Assembly (NCBI RefSeq): GCF_001514195.1
Contig: NZ_KQ948734.1
Span: 898,462 to 962,461 of the forward strand
Reading direction: 5' to 3'
DNA length: 64,000 nt
From: Streptomyces griseorubiginosus
GTDB taxonomy: Bacteria > Actinomycetota > Actinomycetes > Streptomycetales > Streptomycetaceae
This document shows, piece by piece, positions 15,883-24,544 of this stretch. Below the pieces are notes generated by a model. That model searched no databases. It was not told where the DNA came from and saw only the letters and a list, made by a program, of their open reading frames with translations. Position 1 is the first letter of the stretch, and each line of letters opens with the position of its first letter. The position numbers and the translations under genes were made by a program.

Positions 15883-16415
15883 GCGGCCACGTTGGCGCGG
15901 GTGGCGCAGCGGTCGGAGCAGTAGCGCCGGGAGCGGTTGGTGGAGGTGTCGAGGTAGGCGTTGCGGCAGGGCGCGGCCTCGCACAGGCCGAGCCGGTCGA
16001 CGCCGTACTCGGTGAGGTGGAAGGCCAGGCCCATCGCGGCGATGGCCGCGTACCCCGCCGTCGCGTTGGAGGGGTGGTCCGCCAGGTGCATGTGCCACAG
16101 CGGGCGGCCGTCGTCGTCCCGGAAGTCGTGCCCGGAGATCTGCGGGCTCACCGGGAACTCCAGGAGCAGTGAGTTCAGCAGGTTCACCGCGAGGGTCTCG
16201 TCGCCCTGGTCGGCCGCCTCGAAGACCGCGCGCAGCCGCGCCCGGACCGAGCGGAAGCGGGTCACGTCGGCGTCCGTGGCCCGCCGGCCCGCCTCCTGGC
16301 CGGCGCCGAACAGATCGCGGACGGCCTCGACGGAGGTCAGGGAGTCCTGGCCGCGGGCCGGGTCCTCGCTGTTGACCAGACGTACGGCGTAGTCCGAGTA
16401 ATAGGCCAGTTCCAC
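15786..16415 (-). CDS. CGNR zinc finger / ABATE-domain protein
   Basis: Protein of 209 residues. N-terminal half is the ABATE-like helical region; the C-terminal part has CEAAPCRNAYLDTSTNRSRRYCSDRCATRANVAAYRARK, the CGNR-type zinc finger (here CRNA) with the NRSRRYCSDRC core. Such proteins are thought to be stress-responsive regulators; function is not established. GTG 16415 follows AAGGA. The C terminus overlaps the end of sodX by 97 nt on the opposite strand, an unusually long coding overlap. Confidence 0.82.
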   Translation of the reverse strand: MELAYYSDYAVRLVNSEDPARGQDSLTSVEAVRDLFGAGQEAGRRATDADVTRFRSVRARLRAVFEAADQGDETLAVNLLNSLLLEFPVSPQISGHDFRDDDGRPLWHMHLADHPSNATAGYAAIAAMGLAFHLTEYGVDRLGLCEAAPCRNAYLDTSTNRSRRYCSDRCATRANVAAYRARKRLEADRSANSGRTADTAQRTAASGER

Positions 16416-16514
16416 TTGTAGTCCTTACGGAGGCGTTCTATCGTCGGGGTGCGGTCGGGTAACAGCTGATCGTGCTTCCAGGGTATTACGGCGATGACGG
16501 GACAGGGGGCTTTG

Positions 16515-17273
16515 ATGACGACCGGTGTCGGAACCGACTGGCAGGCCTGGCAGGAGAGCTGGGACCGGCAGCAGGAGTGGTACATGCCGGACCGCGAGGA
16601 GCGGTTCCGGGTGATGCTCGACATGGTCGAGGCCCTCGTCGGACCCCGGCCGCGCGTGCTGGACCTCGCGTGCGGCACAGGAAGTATCACGGCCAGGCTG
16701 CTCGCCCGGTTCCCGGAGGCCACCAGCACCGGCGTCGACCTCGACCCGGCGCTGCTCGCCATCGCCGAGGGCACCTTCGCGGGCGATACGCGGGTCACCT
16801 TCGTGACGGCCGACCTCAAGGACCCCAACTGGGTCGCGGAGCTGCCGTACGACTCCTACGACGCCGTCCTGACCGCCACGGCCCTGCACTGGCTGCACAG
16901 CGAACCCCTCACGGTCCTCTACGGGCAGATCGCCGAACTCGTCCGCGACGGCGGCGTCTTCATGAACGCGGACCACATGATCGACGAGTCCACGCCCCGG
17001 ATCAACGCGGCCGAACGCGCGCAGCGCCACGCGCACATGGAACGGGCCCGACAGGACGGCGCCCTCGACTGGGCCGCCTGGTGGGAGGTCGCCGCCGCCG
17101 ACCCGGTCCTGGCGGGCCCCACGGCACGGCGCTTCGAGATCTACGGCGAACACGCGGAGGGCGACACCCCGTCGGCCCAGTGGCACGCACGAGTCCTGCG
17201 CGAGCGCGGCTTCGCCGAGGCCAGGCCGGTGTGGTGCTCACCTTCGGACACGCTGCTGCTCGCGCTGAAGTAG
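16515..17273 (+). CDS. SAM-dependent class I methyltransferase
   Basis: Protein of 252 residues. Motif I is VLDLACGTGSITARLL, motif II TGVDLDPALLAIA, and TFVTADLKDPNW with AVLTATALHWL complete the Rossmann core. Substrate unknown. ATG 16515 preferred over 16494 because AGGGGG lies upstream. It faces away from the CGNR gene; a terminator hairpin follows. Confidence 0.8.
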   Translation: MTTGVGTDWQAWQESWDRQQEWYMPDREERFRVMLDMVEALVGPRPRVLDLACGTGSITARLLARFPEATSTGVDLDPALLAIAEGTFAGDTRVTFVTADLKDPNWVAELPYDSYDAVLTATALHWLHSEPLTVLYGQIAELVRDGGVFMNADHMIDESTPRINAAERAQRHAHMERARQDGALDWAAWWEVAAADPVLAGPTARRFEIYGEHAEGDTPSAQWHARVLRERGFAEARPVWCSPSDTLLLALK

Positions 17274-17280
17274 GGGCACG

Positions 17281-17319
17281 CGAAAGGGGCGGCACGACAC
17301 CGTCGTACCGCCCCTTTCG
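17281..17319. terminator. Bidirectional hairpin terminator
   Basis: Arms CGAAAGGGGCGG and CCGCCCCTTTCG enclose a second stem ACGAC/GTCGT. It lies between the convergent methyltransferase and ABC transporter genes; reads as a terminator on both strands. Confidence 0.75.
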
Positions 17320-17330
17320 TCGTCGTACCG

Positions 17331-18092
17331 CTACAGCACCTTCGACAGGAACGACCTGGTGCGCTCGTGCTGAGGATTCGTCAGGACCTCTCGGGGGTCG
17401 CCGGACTCGACGACCACGCCTTCGTCCATGAAGACCAGGCTGTCGCCGACCTCGCGGGCGAAGCCCATCTCGTGGGTGACGACGACCATCGTCATACCGG
17501 ACTCGGCGAGGTCGCGCATGACGTCGAGGACGTCACCGACCAGCTCCGGGTCCAGGGCCGAGGTCGGCTCGTCGAAGAGCATCAGCTTCGGGTCCATCGC
17601 CAGGGCCCGGGCGATCGCCACCCGCTGCTGCTGGCCGCCGGAGAGCTGGGAGGGGTAGTTCCCGGCCTTGTCGGCCAGTCCGACCCGCTCCAGGAGCTCC
17701 CTTGCACGGTCCCTGGCCTGGCCCTTGTTCACGCCCTTGACCTGGATCGGAGCCTCCATGACGTTCTCCAGCGCCGTCATGTGGGGGAACAGGTTGAAGC
17801 GCTGGAAGACCATGCCGATGTCCCGGCGCTTCAGCGCGACCTCGCTGTCCTTGAGCTCGTAGAGCTTGTCGCCCTTCTGGCGGTAGCCGACCAGCTCCCC
17901 GTCGACGTACAGCCGGCCGGCGTTGATCTTCTCCAGGTGGTTGATGCACCGCAGGAAGGTCGACTTGCCGGAGCCCGAGGGGCCGATGAGGCAGAAGACC
18001 TCGCCCTGCTTCACTTCCAGGTCGATGCCCTTGAGGACCTCGACGAGCCCGAAGGACTTGTGGACGCCTTCGGCCTTCACCATGGCGGTCAT
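17331..18092 (-). CDS. Polar amino acid ABC transporter, ATP-binding protein (GluA-like)
   Basis: Protein of 253 residues. Walker [10 protein letters not shown], signature [16 protein letters not shown], Walker [15 protein letters not shown], and H-loop VTHEMGFA place it in the polar amino acid importer group (GlnQ/GltL/GluA). Its ATG overlaps the permease stop (ATGA). It would power uptake of glutamate/glutamine-type amino acids with the permease and binding protein next to it. Exact substrate is not readable. Confidence 0.9.
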   Translation of the reverse strand: MTAMVKAEGVHKSFGLVEVLKGIDLEVKQGEVFCLIGPSGSGKSTFLRCINHLEKINAGRLYVDGELVGYRQKGDKLYELKDSEVALKRRDIGMVFQRFNLFPHMTALENVMEAPIQVKGVNKGQARDRARELLERVGLADKAGNYPSQLSGGQQQRVAIARALAMDPKLMLFDEPTSALDPELVGDVLDVMRDLAESGMTMVVVTHEMGFAREVGDSLVFMDEGVVVESGDPREVLTNPQHERTRSFLSKVL

Positions 18093-19033
18093 GCGGTGCC
18101 TCCCGCCGACGAACGGTTCGACAGGGACAACAGGTTCGCCTTGATCTTCTGGAACGGCGTGCTGGGGAGGCTGCGGCTGGAGCCGCGGGCGTAGTACCGC
18201 TCCAGGTAGTACTGGCCCACGCTGAAGACCGAGGTCAGCACCAGGTACCAGGCGGCGGCGAGGAACAGCATCTCGGCCGGTGCGCCGGAGGTCTGCCCGA
18301 TGTCCTGGGCGACGCGGAGCAGCTCCGAGTACTGGACCACGGACACCAGCGAGGTCGTCTTCAGCATGTTGATGACCTCGTTGCCCGTGGGCGGCACGAT
18401 GACGCGCATCGCCTGCGGGATGACGATCCGGCGCAGCGTCTTGCTGTGGCTCATGCCCAGCGCGTGCGACGCCTCGGTCTGGCCCTCGTCGACCGAGAGC
18501 AGACCGGCCCGGCAGATCTCCGCCATGTACGCCGCCTCGTTGAGGCCGAGACCCAGCAGCGCCGTCAGGAACGGGGTCATGAACTGCGACCACTCGTCCT
18601 TGTAGATCGGCCCGAGGTTGATGTACTCGAAGACCAGGCCCAGGTTGAACCAGACGATCAGCTGGACCAGAACCGGGGTACCGCGGAAGAACCAGATGTA
18701 GAACCAGGCGACGGACGAGGTCACGGGGTTCTTCGACAGCCGCATCACCGCCAGCAGGATGCCGCCGACGACGCCGATGAGCATGCACAGCACCGTGAGC
18801 AGCAGCGTCTTGCCGACGCCGCTGAGGATGCGGTCGTTGAAGAAGTAGTCAGGGATCGCGCCCCAGTTGATCCTGCCCTGGGAGAACGCGTAGACGATGG
18901 CGCCCAGTGCGGCGAGCGCGATCACGGCGGAGACGTACCGCCCGTAATGACGGACCGGGATGGCCTTGATGGCCTCCGGGCGGGTCGGCGGGGTGTCCGC
19001 CGGCCCGTCCGTCTTGTCGATGTCAACAGTCAC
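18089..19033 (-). CDS. Polar amino acid ABC transporter permease
   Basis: Protein of 314 residues with an extended N-terminal segment, about five to six membrane helices, and the HisM-type EAA loop: [35 protein letters not shown]. The cytoplasmic loop meets the ATPase. It sits in an operon between the binding protein (32 nt upstream) and the ATPase (overlap). A single permease gene suggests a homodimeric channel. Confidence 0.9.
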   Translation of the reverse strand: MTVDIDKTDGPADTPPTRPEAIKAIPVRHYGRYVSAVIALAALGAIVYAFSQGRINWGAIPDYFFNDRILSGVGKTLLLTVLCMLIGVVGGILLAVMRLSKNPVTSSVAWFYIWFFRGTPVLVQLIVWFNLGLVFEYINLGPIYKDEWSQFMTPFLTALLGLGLNEAAYMAEICRAGLLSVDEGQTEASHALGMSHSKTLRRIVIPQAMRVIVPPTGNEVINMLKTTSLVSVVQYSELLRVAQDIGQTSGAPAEMLFLAAAWYLVLTSVFSVGQYYLERYYARGSSRSLPSTPFQKIKANLLSLSNRSSAGGTA

Positions 19034-19065
19034 CGGTGTTGCCTTTCAGCGGACTCGGCCCGCGA

Positions 19066-20025
19066 TCACTTGCCGCCGTTGACGGTGGCCTGGGTGACCG
19101 CGCCGGCCTCGACGCCCCACTTCTTGATGACCTTGCCGTACTCGCCGTTCTTGATGATGGCGTCGAGGGCGGCCTTGAGCGCGTCGCGCAGCTGGGTGTC
19201 CTTCTTCGCGACCGCGATGCCGTACGGGGCGGCCTCGACCTGCTCGCCGACGAGCTGGAAGTCGTTGCCACCGCCGGAGGTCTTCACGGCGTACGCGGCG
19301 ACCGGGAAGTCGGAGGAACCGGCGTCCGCGCCGCCCGCGCGCAGGCGGGTCTGGGCCTGCTGGTCGTTGTCGAAGGACTCCAGGGCGATCTTCTTGCCAC
19401 CCGTGCACTTCTTCGACTCGGACTTGGCGAGGTCCTCGGAGACGGTGCCGCGCTGTACGACGATCTTCTTGCCGCACAGGTCCGACCACGTCTTGATGTC
19501 GGTGTTCTTGCCCTTCTGGGTGTAGATCGAGACACCGGCCGTGAAGTAGTCCACGAAGTCGACGCCCTCGCCGACCTTCTTGCCGGTGTCCGAGTCGATG
19601 CCCTCCTGGCGGTCCTTGGTGTCCGTCATCGCCGACATGGCGATGTCGTACCGGTCGGAGCGCAGACCCGTGATCAGGGTGTCGAAGGTGCCGTTCTCGA
19701 ACTCGAACTTCACACCGAGTTCCTTGCCCATGGCGTCGGCGAGGTCCGGGTCGATGCCGACCACCTTGCCGGCGCTGTCCTTGAACTCGACCGGCGCGTA
19801 CGCGATGTCCGAGCCGACCTTGATGACGCCCTTGTCGCGGATCTCCTTGGGCAGCTTGTCCGCCAGCGGGGCGGAGGACGTGGAGGCGGAGCTGGAGCTG
19901 TCCGAGCCGCTGTTGGTCTGGTCACCGCAACCGGTGAGGATCAGGGCGCCTGCGACCGCGATCGCGCCTACCGCGGCTGTCCTGGTGCGCGCGGCGGTCG
20001 TACGACGGGTGGTGCTTGCGGTCAT
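19066..20025 (-). CDS. Amino acid ABC transporter substrate-binding lipoprotein
   Basis: Protein of 319 residues. Signal peptide with lipobox LILTGC; the lipidated Cys is residue 33, followed by a Ser-rich linker. The body is a type II periplasmic-binding (SBP_bac_3) fold: IDPDLADAMGKELGVKFEF, FDTLITGLRSDRYDIAMSAMTDT, DLCGKKIVVQRGTVSED. It captures a polar amino acid, probably glutamate, at the membrane surface. GGAGG precedes ATG 20025. First gene of the operon; promoter lies in the region to 20682. Confidence 0.9.
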   Translation of the reverse strand: MTASTTRRTTAARTRTAAVGAIAVAGALILTGCGDQTNSGSDSSSSASTSSAPLADKLPKEIRDKGVIKVGSDIAYAPVEFKDSAGKVVGIDPDLADAMGKELGVKFEFENGTFDTLITGLRSDRYDIAMSAMTDTKDRQEGIDSDTGKKVGEGVDFVDYFTAGVSIYTQKGKNTDIKTWSDLCGKKIVVQRGTVSEDLAKSESKKCTGGKKIALESFDNDQQAQTRLRAGGADAGSSDFPVAAYAVKTSGGGNDFQLVGEQVEAAPYGIAVAKKDTQLRDALKAALDAIIKNGEYGKVIKKWGVEAGAVTQATVNGGK

Positions 20026-20682
20026 TTTGGGTTCCTCCGGCGGATGGGTGGAGTTGCCGATGGGCGGGGCGGCCGCCGACGGGTTCGGCAGACTGCCTTC
20101 ATTCCTCAGGTCGACGAGAGCACACGTCTTCGAGTGTCGCGACCTCGTGTGATTACGGCATCTTGCCATTCGGACTGGACCATTCAGGGAGACGGTCATG
20201 TCAAAATCGGATAACGGGTGACCCCCGAACCGGACCATGTCCGTACATCACGGCCGGACCATCTACGGGAATCTCGCATTCCGGCCGGAAGATCTTCGGT
20301 GCCGTTCGCGGGGCGGACGACCCGTAAAGGGTGGACCGGGTGTCCCCCGAGTGGCCCTCCGGTGATCGTCAAGGGGCCTCCGACGGTTTGTCCGGATGCC
20401 GATCCATGATTCATGTCACCGCCCTCGGATGATCGATGATCGATTTGCGCCGCGGCGTGTGACCTTGGCCGTACTGGACTCGTCCTCGACGCCGTTCGTC
20501 CGGTAAGAAGGTTCTTTACACCCCTCATCCGGGGCTCAGGGCGCGTGTGCGGCGCGCCCGTCGCGCAGCGGCCCGTACGTATCCGTATGGGTCCACGACC
20601 AGGGCCGTGGCGCGGTGCCCGCCCGCTCCTCAATCAGGAGCGGCCAACCCTCAAACCATGAAGACCTAAGGGGTACAACAAA
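20026..20682. promoter_or_regulatory. Long divergent control region between amino acid transporter and malic enzyme
   Basis: 657 nt without a convincing gene. It includes the perfect palindrome TTCCGGCCGGAA (20279-20290), a 13-nt dyad ATCGATGATCGAT around 20430, and ATGATTCAT near 20407. The promoters of the two divergent units must be here; I cannot assign a regulator. The short frames in it lack start sites or codon pattern. Confidence 0.45.
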
Positions 20683-21906
20683 GTGGCAGCGGAGATCGTC
20701 AATCCTCGCAGCGACAGCGATACGGGCCAGGACGGCGGGGCGGAGCCCCTCGATTCCTTCGACCCCGCGTTCGCGCTGCACCGCGGCGGCAAGATGGCCG
20801 TGCAGGCCACCGTGCCGGTCCGTGACAAGGACGACCTGTCCCTCGCGTACACGCCCGGCGTGGCGAAGGTGTGCAGCGCCATCGCCGAGCAGCCGGACCT
20901 CGTCCACGACTACACGTGGAAGTCGTCCGTCGTCGCCGTCGTCACCGACGGCACGGCCGTGCTGGGGCTCGGTGACATCGGGCCCGAAGCCTCCCTCCCG
21001 GTGATGGAGGGCAAGGCGATCCTGTTCAAGCAGTTCGGCGGGGTGGACGCGGTTCCGCTCGCGCTGGCCTGCACCGACGTCGACGAGATCATCGAGACCG
21101 TGGTCCGTCTCGCGCCGTCCTTCGGCGGGGTGAACCTCGAGGACATCTCGGCTCCCCGGTGCTTCGAGATCGAGCGGCGGCTCCAGGAGCGGCTCGACAT
21201 TCCCGTCTTCCACGACGACCAGCACGGCACGGCCGTCGTGACGCTGGCCGCGCTGCGGAACGCCGCGCGGCTGAGCGGGCGGGCCATCGGGGATCTTCGT
21301 GCGGTGATCTCCGGGGCCGGGGCGGCCGGTGTCGCCATCGCCAAGATGCTCGTCGAGGCGGGCATCGGGGACGTCGCGGTCGCCGACCGGCGTGGTGTCG
21401 TGTCCGCGGACCGGGACGACCTCACGTCCGTCAAGCGGGAACTGGCCGGGTTCACCAACAAGGCCGGTCTGTCGGGGTCGCTGGAGTCCGCCCTGGCCGG
21501 CGCCGACGTCTTCATCGGGGTGTCGGGCGGGACCGTGCCGGAGTCGGCCGTCGCGTCCATGGCGGAGGGGGCCTTCGTGTTCGCGATGGCCAACCCTGAC
21601 CCCGAGGTGCATCCGGAGGTCGCGCACAAGTACGCGGCCGTCGTCGCGACCGGGCGGTCCGACTTCCCGAACCAGATCAACAACGTGCTGGCGTTTCCGG
21701 GGATCTTCGCGGGGGCGCTCCAGGTGCGGGCCTCCCGGATCACGGAGGGCATGAAGATCGCGGCGGCGGAGGCGCTGGCGTCGGTCGTCGGTGACGATCT
21801 TGCGGCGGACTATGTGATTCCGTCGCCGTTCGACGAGCGGGTTGCTCCGGCGGTCACGGCGGCGGTCGCTGCGGCGGCTCGGGCGGAAGGGGTTGCTCGC
21901 CGCTGA
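20683..21906 (+). CDS. Malic enzyme (NAD(P)-dependent malate dehydrogenase, decarboxylating)
   Basis: Protein of 407 residues, the short bacterial form. SLAYTPGVAKVC carries the catalytic Tyr; LGDIGPEASLPVMEGKAILFKQFGGVDAVPLAL, the FEIERRL and VFHDDQHGTAVV segments bind metal and malate; ISGAGAAGVAIAKMLVEAG is the nucleotide-binding loop. It converts malate to pyruvate and CO2, giving NADPH or NADH. S. coelicolor has one NAD and one NADP enzyme; from gene order this probably matches the NADP one, an inference. Start GTG 20683, AAGGGG about 10 nt upstream. Confidence 0.93.
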   Translation: MAAEIVNPRSDSDTGQDGGAEPLDSFDPAFALHRGGKMAVQATVPVRDKDDLSLAYTPGVAKVCSAIAEQPDLVHDYTWKSSVVAVVTDGTAVLGLGDIGPEASLPVMEGKAILFKQFGGVDAVPLALACTDVDEIIETVVRLAPSFGGVNLEDISAPRCFEIERRLQERLDIPVFHDDQHGTAVVTLAALRNAARLSGRAIGDLRAVISGAGAAGVAIAKMLVEAGIGDVAVADRRGVVSADRDDLTSVKRELAGFTNKAGLSGSLESALAGADVFIGVSGGTVPESAVASMAEGAFVFAMANPDPEVHPEVAHKYAAVVATGRSDFPNQINNVLAFPGIFAGALQVRASRITEGMKIAAAEALASVVGDDLAADYVIPSPFDERVAPAVTAAVAAAARAEGVARR

Positions 21907-22039
21907 GTCTGTTGTGCGGGGAGGTGGCTCCGTCCGGGCGTGTTGTTGCTTGGGCGGGGCCATTTCTTTGCTTGGGGGTTGGGCCGGTTGGGTGGCTGGG
22001 GTTGTCGGTTGGGTGCGGCTTGGTGGGGGCGGGCGTTTT

Positions 22040-22059
22040 GCGCAGTTCCCCGCGCCCCT
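22040..22059 (-). repeat. Dispersed GC element, inverted copy
   Basis: Reads GCGCAGTTCCCCGCGCCCCT, the reverse complement of the copies at 11389, 22322, 61831 and 61931. Confidence 0.7.
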
Positions 22060-22321
22060 GGAGGCCTGCGGCGGCCTCTTGCTGTCCGGTGGGGGCGTGC
22101 GTAGCGCGTGCGGGTGCGTTGTGGGTCGGTGCCGGGGTGGGGGGTGTCCGTCCTCGGTCCGGCGGCTCGGTCTCTCGGTCAGTTCTCGGTTTCGGACGCC
22201 GGCCGCTGCGGGCGGACACCCCCCACCCCGTCCCCTGCGCGCCGTACGCGGCGAACGGCCGGTGGGGGTGGAGGCGCGCGGCTGACGGTTCCGTCGTGGC
22301 GCACGTGGACTGCAACTCCCC

Positions 22322-22354
22322 AGGGGCGCGGGGAACTGCGCGACCAGCCACGAC
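22322..22354 (+). repeat. Dispersed GC element copy
   Basis: AGGGGCGCGGGGAACTGCGC followed by GACCAGCCACGAC. It lies about 110 nt before the oxidoreductase start. The inverted copy 280 nt upstream could pair with it in RNA. Confidence 0.7.
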
Positions 22355-22459
22355 GGACCCGCACTCGCCCCACAACCTGGGCGTACCGTTTCGCAAGAGG
22401 GCATGTGTCACAACGCGTCCCTGTTCCCCGTGTCGCCGGGGGACCCTATCGTCAAGGTC

Positions 22460-23425
22460 ATGTTCGCTGTCTACGCCGCCCGCATCGACCGCGACAACCC
22501 GCTCTCGGGACTGGAGTTGGGGGAGCGTCCGGCCCCCGAAGCCCGTTCGGGGTGGAGCGTCGTCGATGTGAAGGCCGCTTCCCTGAATCACCATGACCTC
22601 TGGTCCCTGCGGGGCGTCGGCCTCGCCGAGGACAAGTTGCCGATGATCCTCGGCTGTGACGCCGCCGGGATCGACGAGGACGGCAACGAGGTCGTCCTGC
22701 ACTCCGTCATCGGGCAGACCGGGCATGGTGTCGGGCCCAAGGAGCCGCGGTCCATCCTGACGGAGCACTATCAGGGGACGTTCGCCGAGCGGGTCGCCGT
22801 GCCGACCTGGAACGTGCTGCCCAAGCCGAAGGAGCTGTCCTTCGCCGAGGCCGCCTGTCTGCCCACGGCCTGGCTCACGGCCTACCGGATGCTCTTCACC
22901 AACGCGGGCGTACGGCCCGGTGACTCCGTGCTCGTGCAGGGCGCCGGCGGCGGTGTCGCCACGGCCGCCATCGTCCTCGGGAAGGCCGCGGGGCTGCGGG
23001 TCTTCGCCACCAGTCGGGACGAGGCCAAGCGGAAGCGTGCCCTGGAGCTGGGGGCCGTGGAGGCGCTGGAGTCCGGGGCGCGGCTGCCGCAGCGGGTGGA
23101 CGCCGTCATCGAGACCGTGGGCGCGGCCACCTGGTCCCACTCGGTGAAGTCGCTCAAGCCCGGCGGCACGCTGGTCATCTCCGGTGCCACGAGCGGCGAC
23201 CGTCCCTCGCACGCCGAGCTGACCCGGATCTTCTTCCTGGAGCTCAAGGTCGTGGGGTCGACCATGGGGACGAAGGACGAGCTGGAGGACCTGCTCGCCT
23301 TCTGCGCCGCCACCGGTGTGCGTCCCGTCATCGACGAGGTGCTGCCCATGGACCGGGCCCGTGAGGGATTCGAGCGGATCGCGGCCGGTGACCTGTTCGG
23401 GAAGGTCGTACTCACCAACAGCTGA
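22460..23425 (+). CDS. MDR-family zinc-binding-type alcohol dehydrogenase / quinone oxidoreductase-like protein
   Basis: Protein of 321 residues, medium-chain dehydrogenase/reductase fold: KAASLNHHDLWSLRGVG, ILGCDAAGIDEDGNEVV, then the cofactor loop VLVQGAGGGVATAAIVLGKAAG for NAD(P)H. Typical Zn-binding Cys cluster is absent, so a quinone-reductase-like enzyme is more likely. ATG 22460 is favoured over 22403 because TATCGT (22447-22452) lies 7 nt upstream, giving a leaderless mRNA. Substrate unknown. Confidence 0.82.
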   Translation: MFAVYAARIDRDNPLSGLELGERPAPEARSGWSVVDVKAASLNHHDLWSLRGVGLAEDKLPMILGCDAAGIDEDGNEVVLHSVIGQTGHGVGPKEPRSILTEHYQGTFAERVAVPTWNVLPKPKELSFAEAACLPTAWLTAYRMLFTNAGVRPGDSVLVQGAGGGVATAAIVLGKAAGLRVFATSRDEAKRKRALELGAVEALESGARLPQRVDAVIETVGAATWSHSVKSLKPGGTLVISGATSGDRPSHAELTRIFFLELKVVGSTMGTKDELEDLLAFCAATGVRPVIDEVLPMDRAREGFERIAAGDLFGKVVLTNS

Positions 23426-23477
23426 GTTCCTTGGTTCATTTGTCGGCGGCCGGCTCCTTGTGGGTCGGCCGTTCGCT

Positions 23478-23522
23478 TGTCAACTTTGGTTGACGTCGAC
23501 GGGCTGTCAATGTAGGTTGACA
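23478..23522 (+). promoter_or_regulatory. Promoter with two palindromic operators for the HTH/Clp-N operon
   Basis: Two dyads TGTCAACTTTGGTTGACG (23478-23495) and TGTCAATGTAGGTTGACA (23505-23522), both TGTCAA-N6-TTGAC(A/G), spaced 27 bp. TTGACG (23490-23495) and TAGGTT (23513-23518), 17 nt apart, form a good -35/-10 that overlaps both dyads. The ATG comes 6 nt after the -10, so the transcript is leaderless. Probably autoregulated by the encoded HTH protein. Confidence 0.7.
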
Positions 23523-23524
23523 TC

Positions 23525-23734
23525 ATGACCGAAGCAACGGATCTCGCCGAACGGGCCGGTGACCGCGACCCCCGTGTCGGACTGCGTGCCGTCGCCGCAC
23601 TGCGCAGGCTGCTCGAGCAGCTGGAGTCGGTGCAGGTGCGCAGTGCGCGCAATCAGGGCTGGTCGTGGCAGGAGATCGCCGCCGAACTCGGTGTGAGCAG
23701 GCAGGCCGTGCACAAGAAGTACGGGAGGCATTGA
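23525..23734 (+). CDS. Small HTH regulator
   Basis: A 69-residue protein. The C-terminal half, NQGWSWQEIAAELGVSRQAVHKKYGRH, is a plain helix-turn-helix; the N-terminal half is a charged amphipathic helix. It has no ligand domain. Its stop overlaps the Clp-N start by one base (TGATG), so the two are coupled. The two palindromes at its promoter are good candidates for its own binding sites. Confidence 0.88.
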   Translation: MTEATDLAERAGDRDPRVGLRAVAALRRLLEQLESVQVRSARNQGWSWQEIAAELGVSRQAVHKKYGRH

Positions 23735-24300
23735 TGTTCGAGCGATTCACCAAGGACGCCCGGGCCGTGGTCGCGGGCGCCGTCGAGCACGCCGAGGAGG
23801 CGGGGGCCGGGTCCGTGGACGCCGAGCACCTGCTCCTCGCCCTGCTGGACCGGGAGGGCAGCCGGGCCTCCTTCGCCCTCGCCGCCCTCGGGCTCGCGGA
23901 ACGCGAGGACGCCGTACGGCAGGCGCTCGGCGAGGCCCGGCGGCGGGCCGGGCTGTCCCAGGCGGACACCGAGGCCCTGGCCGGGCTCGGCATCGACGTC
24001 TCGGAGATCATCGCCCGGGTGGAGGAAGCGCACGGCGCCGGCGCCATGGCGGGCGACCGTGGCGGGCGGGGGCGGTGGTCCGGTCGCCGTCCCTTCGGCA
24101 AGGGGGCCAAGGAGACGCTGGAGAAGGCCCTGCGCATCGCCGTGGCCCGGCGGGACCGGCACATCGGCGACGAGCACATCCTGCTGGCGCTGACGGTCAG
24201 GCCGGGGGTGTCCGGTGAGGTGCTCGCCGATCACGGAGTGACCCATGAGTCGGTGACGCGCGTCCTGTACGGCGGGGGTGGCGCGGCGAAGGCCGGCTGA
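23734..24300 (+). CDS. Clp N-domain protein without ATPase
   Basis: A 188-residue protein with two Clp-N repeats: MFERFTKDARAVVAGAVEHAEE..DAEHLLLALL (about 1-40) and GKGAKETLEKALRIAVARRDRHIGDEHILLALTV (about 128-161). These are the adaptor/substrate-binding modules of ClpA/ClpC, here with no AAA domain. Such proteins may act as adaptors or competitors for ClpC; that is inference. Second gene of a leaderless operon with the HTH protein. Confidence 0.88.
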   Translation: MFERFTKDARAVVAGAVEHAEEAGAGSVDAEHLLLALLDREGSRASFALAALGLAEREDAVRQALGEARRRAGLSQADTEALAGLGIDVSEIIARVEEAHGAGAMAGDRGGRGRWSGRRPFGKGAKETLEKALRIAVARRDRHIGDEHILLALTVRPGVSGEVLADHGVTHESVTRVLYGGGGAAKAG

Positions 24301-24310
24301 GCGGAGCTGC

Positions 24311-24490
24311 CTGCTCTGGCGCCACGGTCAGCTACCTGCTCCGGCATCACGGTCAGCTACCCGCGCCCGCACCACGGTCAGCCACCCGCTCCGGCGTCAC
24401 AGTTCAGCCACCCGGCAACCGCTCTGGGCACCCGCTCCGGCCCCCCGCTCCGGCCCCCGCTCCGGCGGTCCGCTCCGGCGGTCCGGCCCG
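24311..24490. repeat. Tandem 25-bp and 12-13-bp repeats
   Basis: Four units of 25-26 bp start at 24311, 24336, 24361 and 24386, each like CTGCTCCGGCATCACGGTCA plus GCTAC. They pass into shorter 12-13-bp units of the CCGCTCCGGCGGT kind up to about 24490. The array lies in the 3' gap between convergent genes. Confidence 0.85.
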
Positions 24491-24544
24491 GCCGCCGCTG
24501 GCCGGCGGGGCCGGAGCCGTCGTACCGCCGGAGGCGCGGGCCGG

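Larger units (their letters stand above)
21907..22459. other. Repeat-bearing intergenic region
   Basis: About 550 nt after malic enzyme with strongly skewed G/T content at 21907-22190 and two copies of the dispersed GCGC element in opposite orientation (22040-22059 and 22322-22354). No gene with credible codon use is seen. Confidence 0.5.

Noticed and set aside
23471..23500. ClgR box (GTTCGC-N5-GCG) before the Clp-N operon
   Set aside because: GTTCGC occurs once but the second half is missing; the TGTCAA dyads explain the site better.
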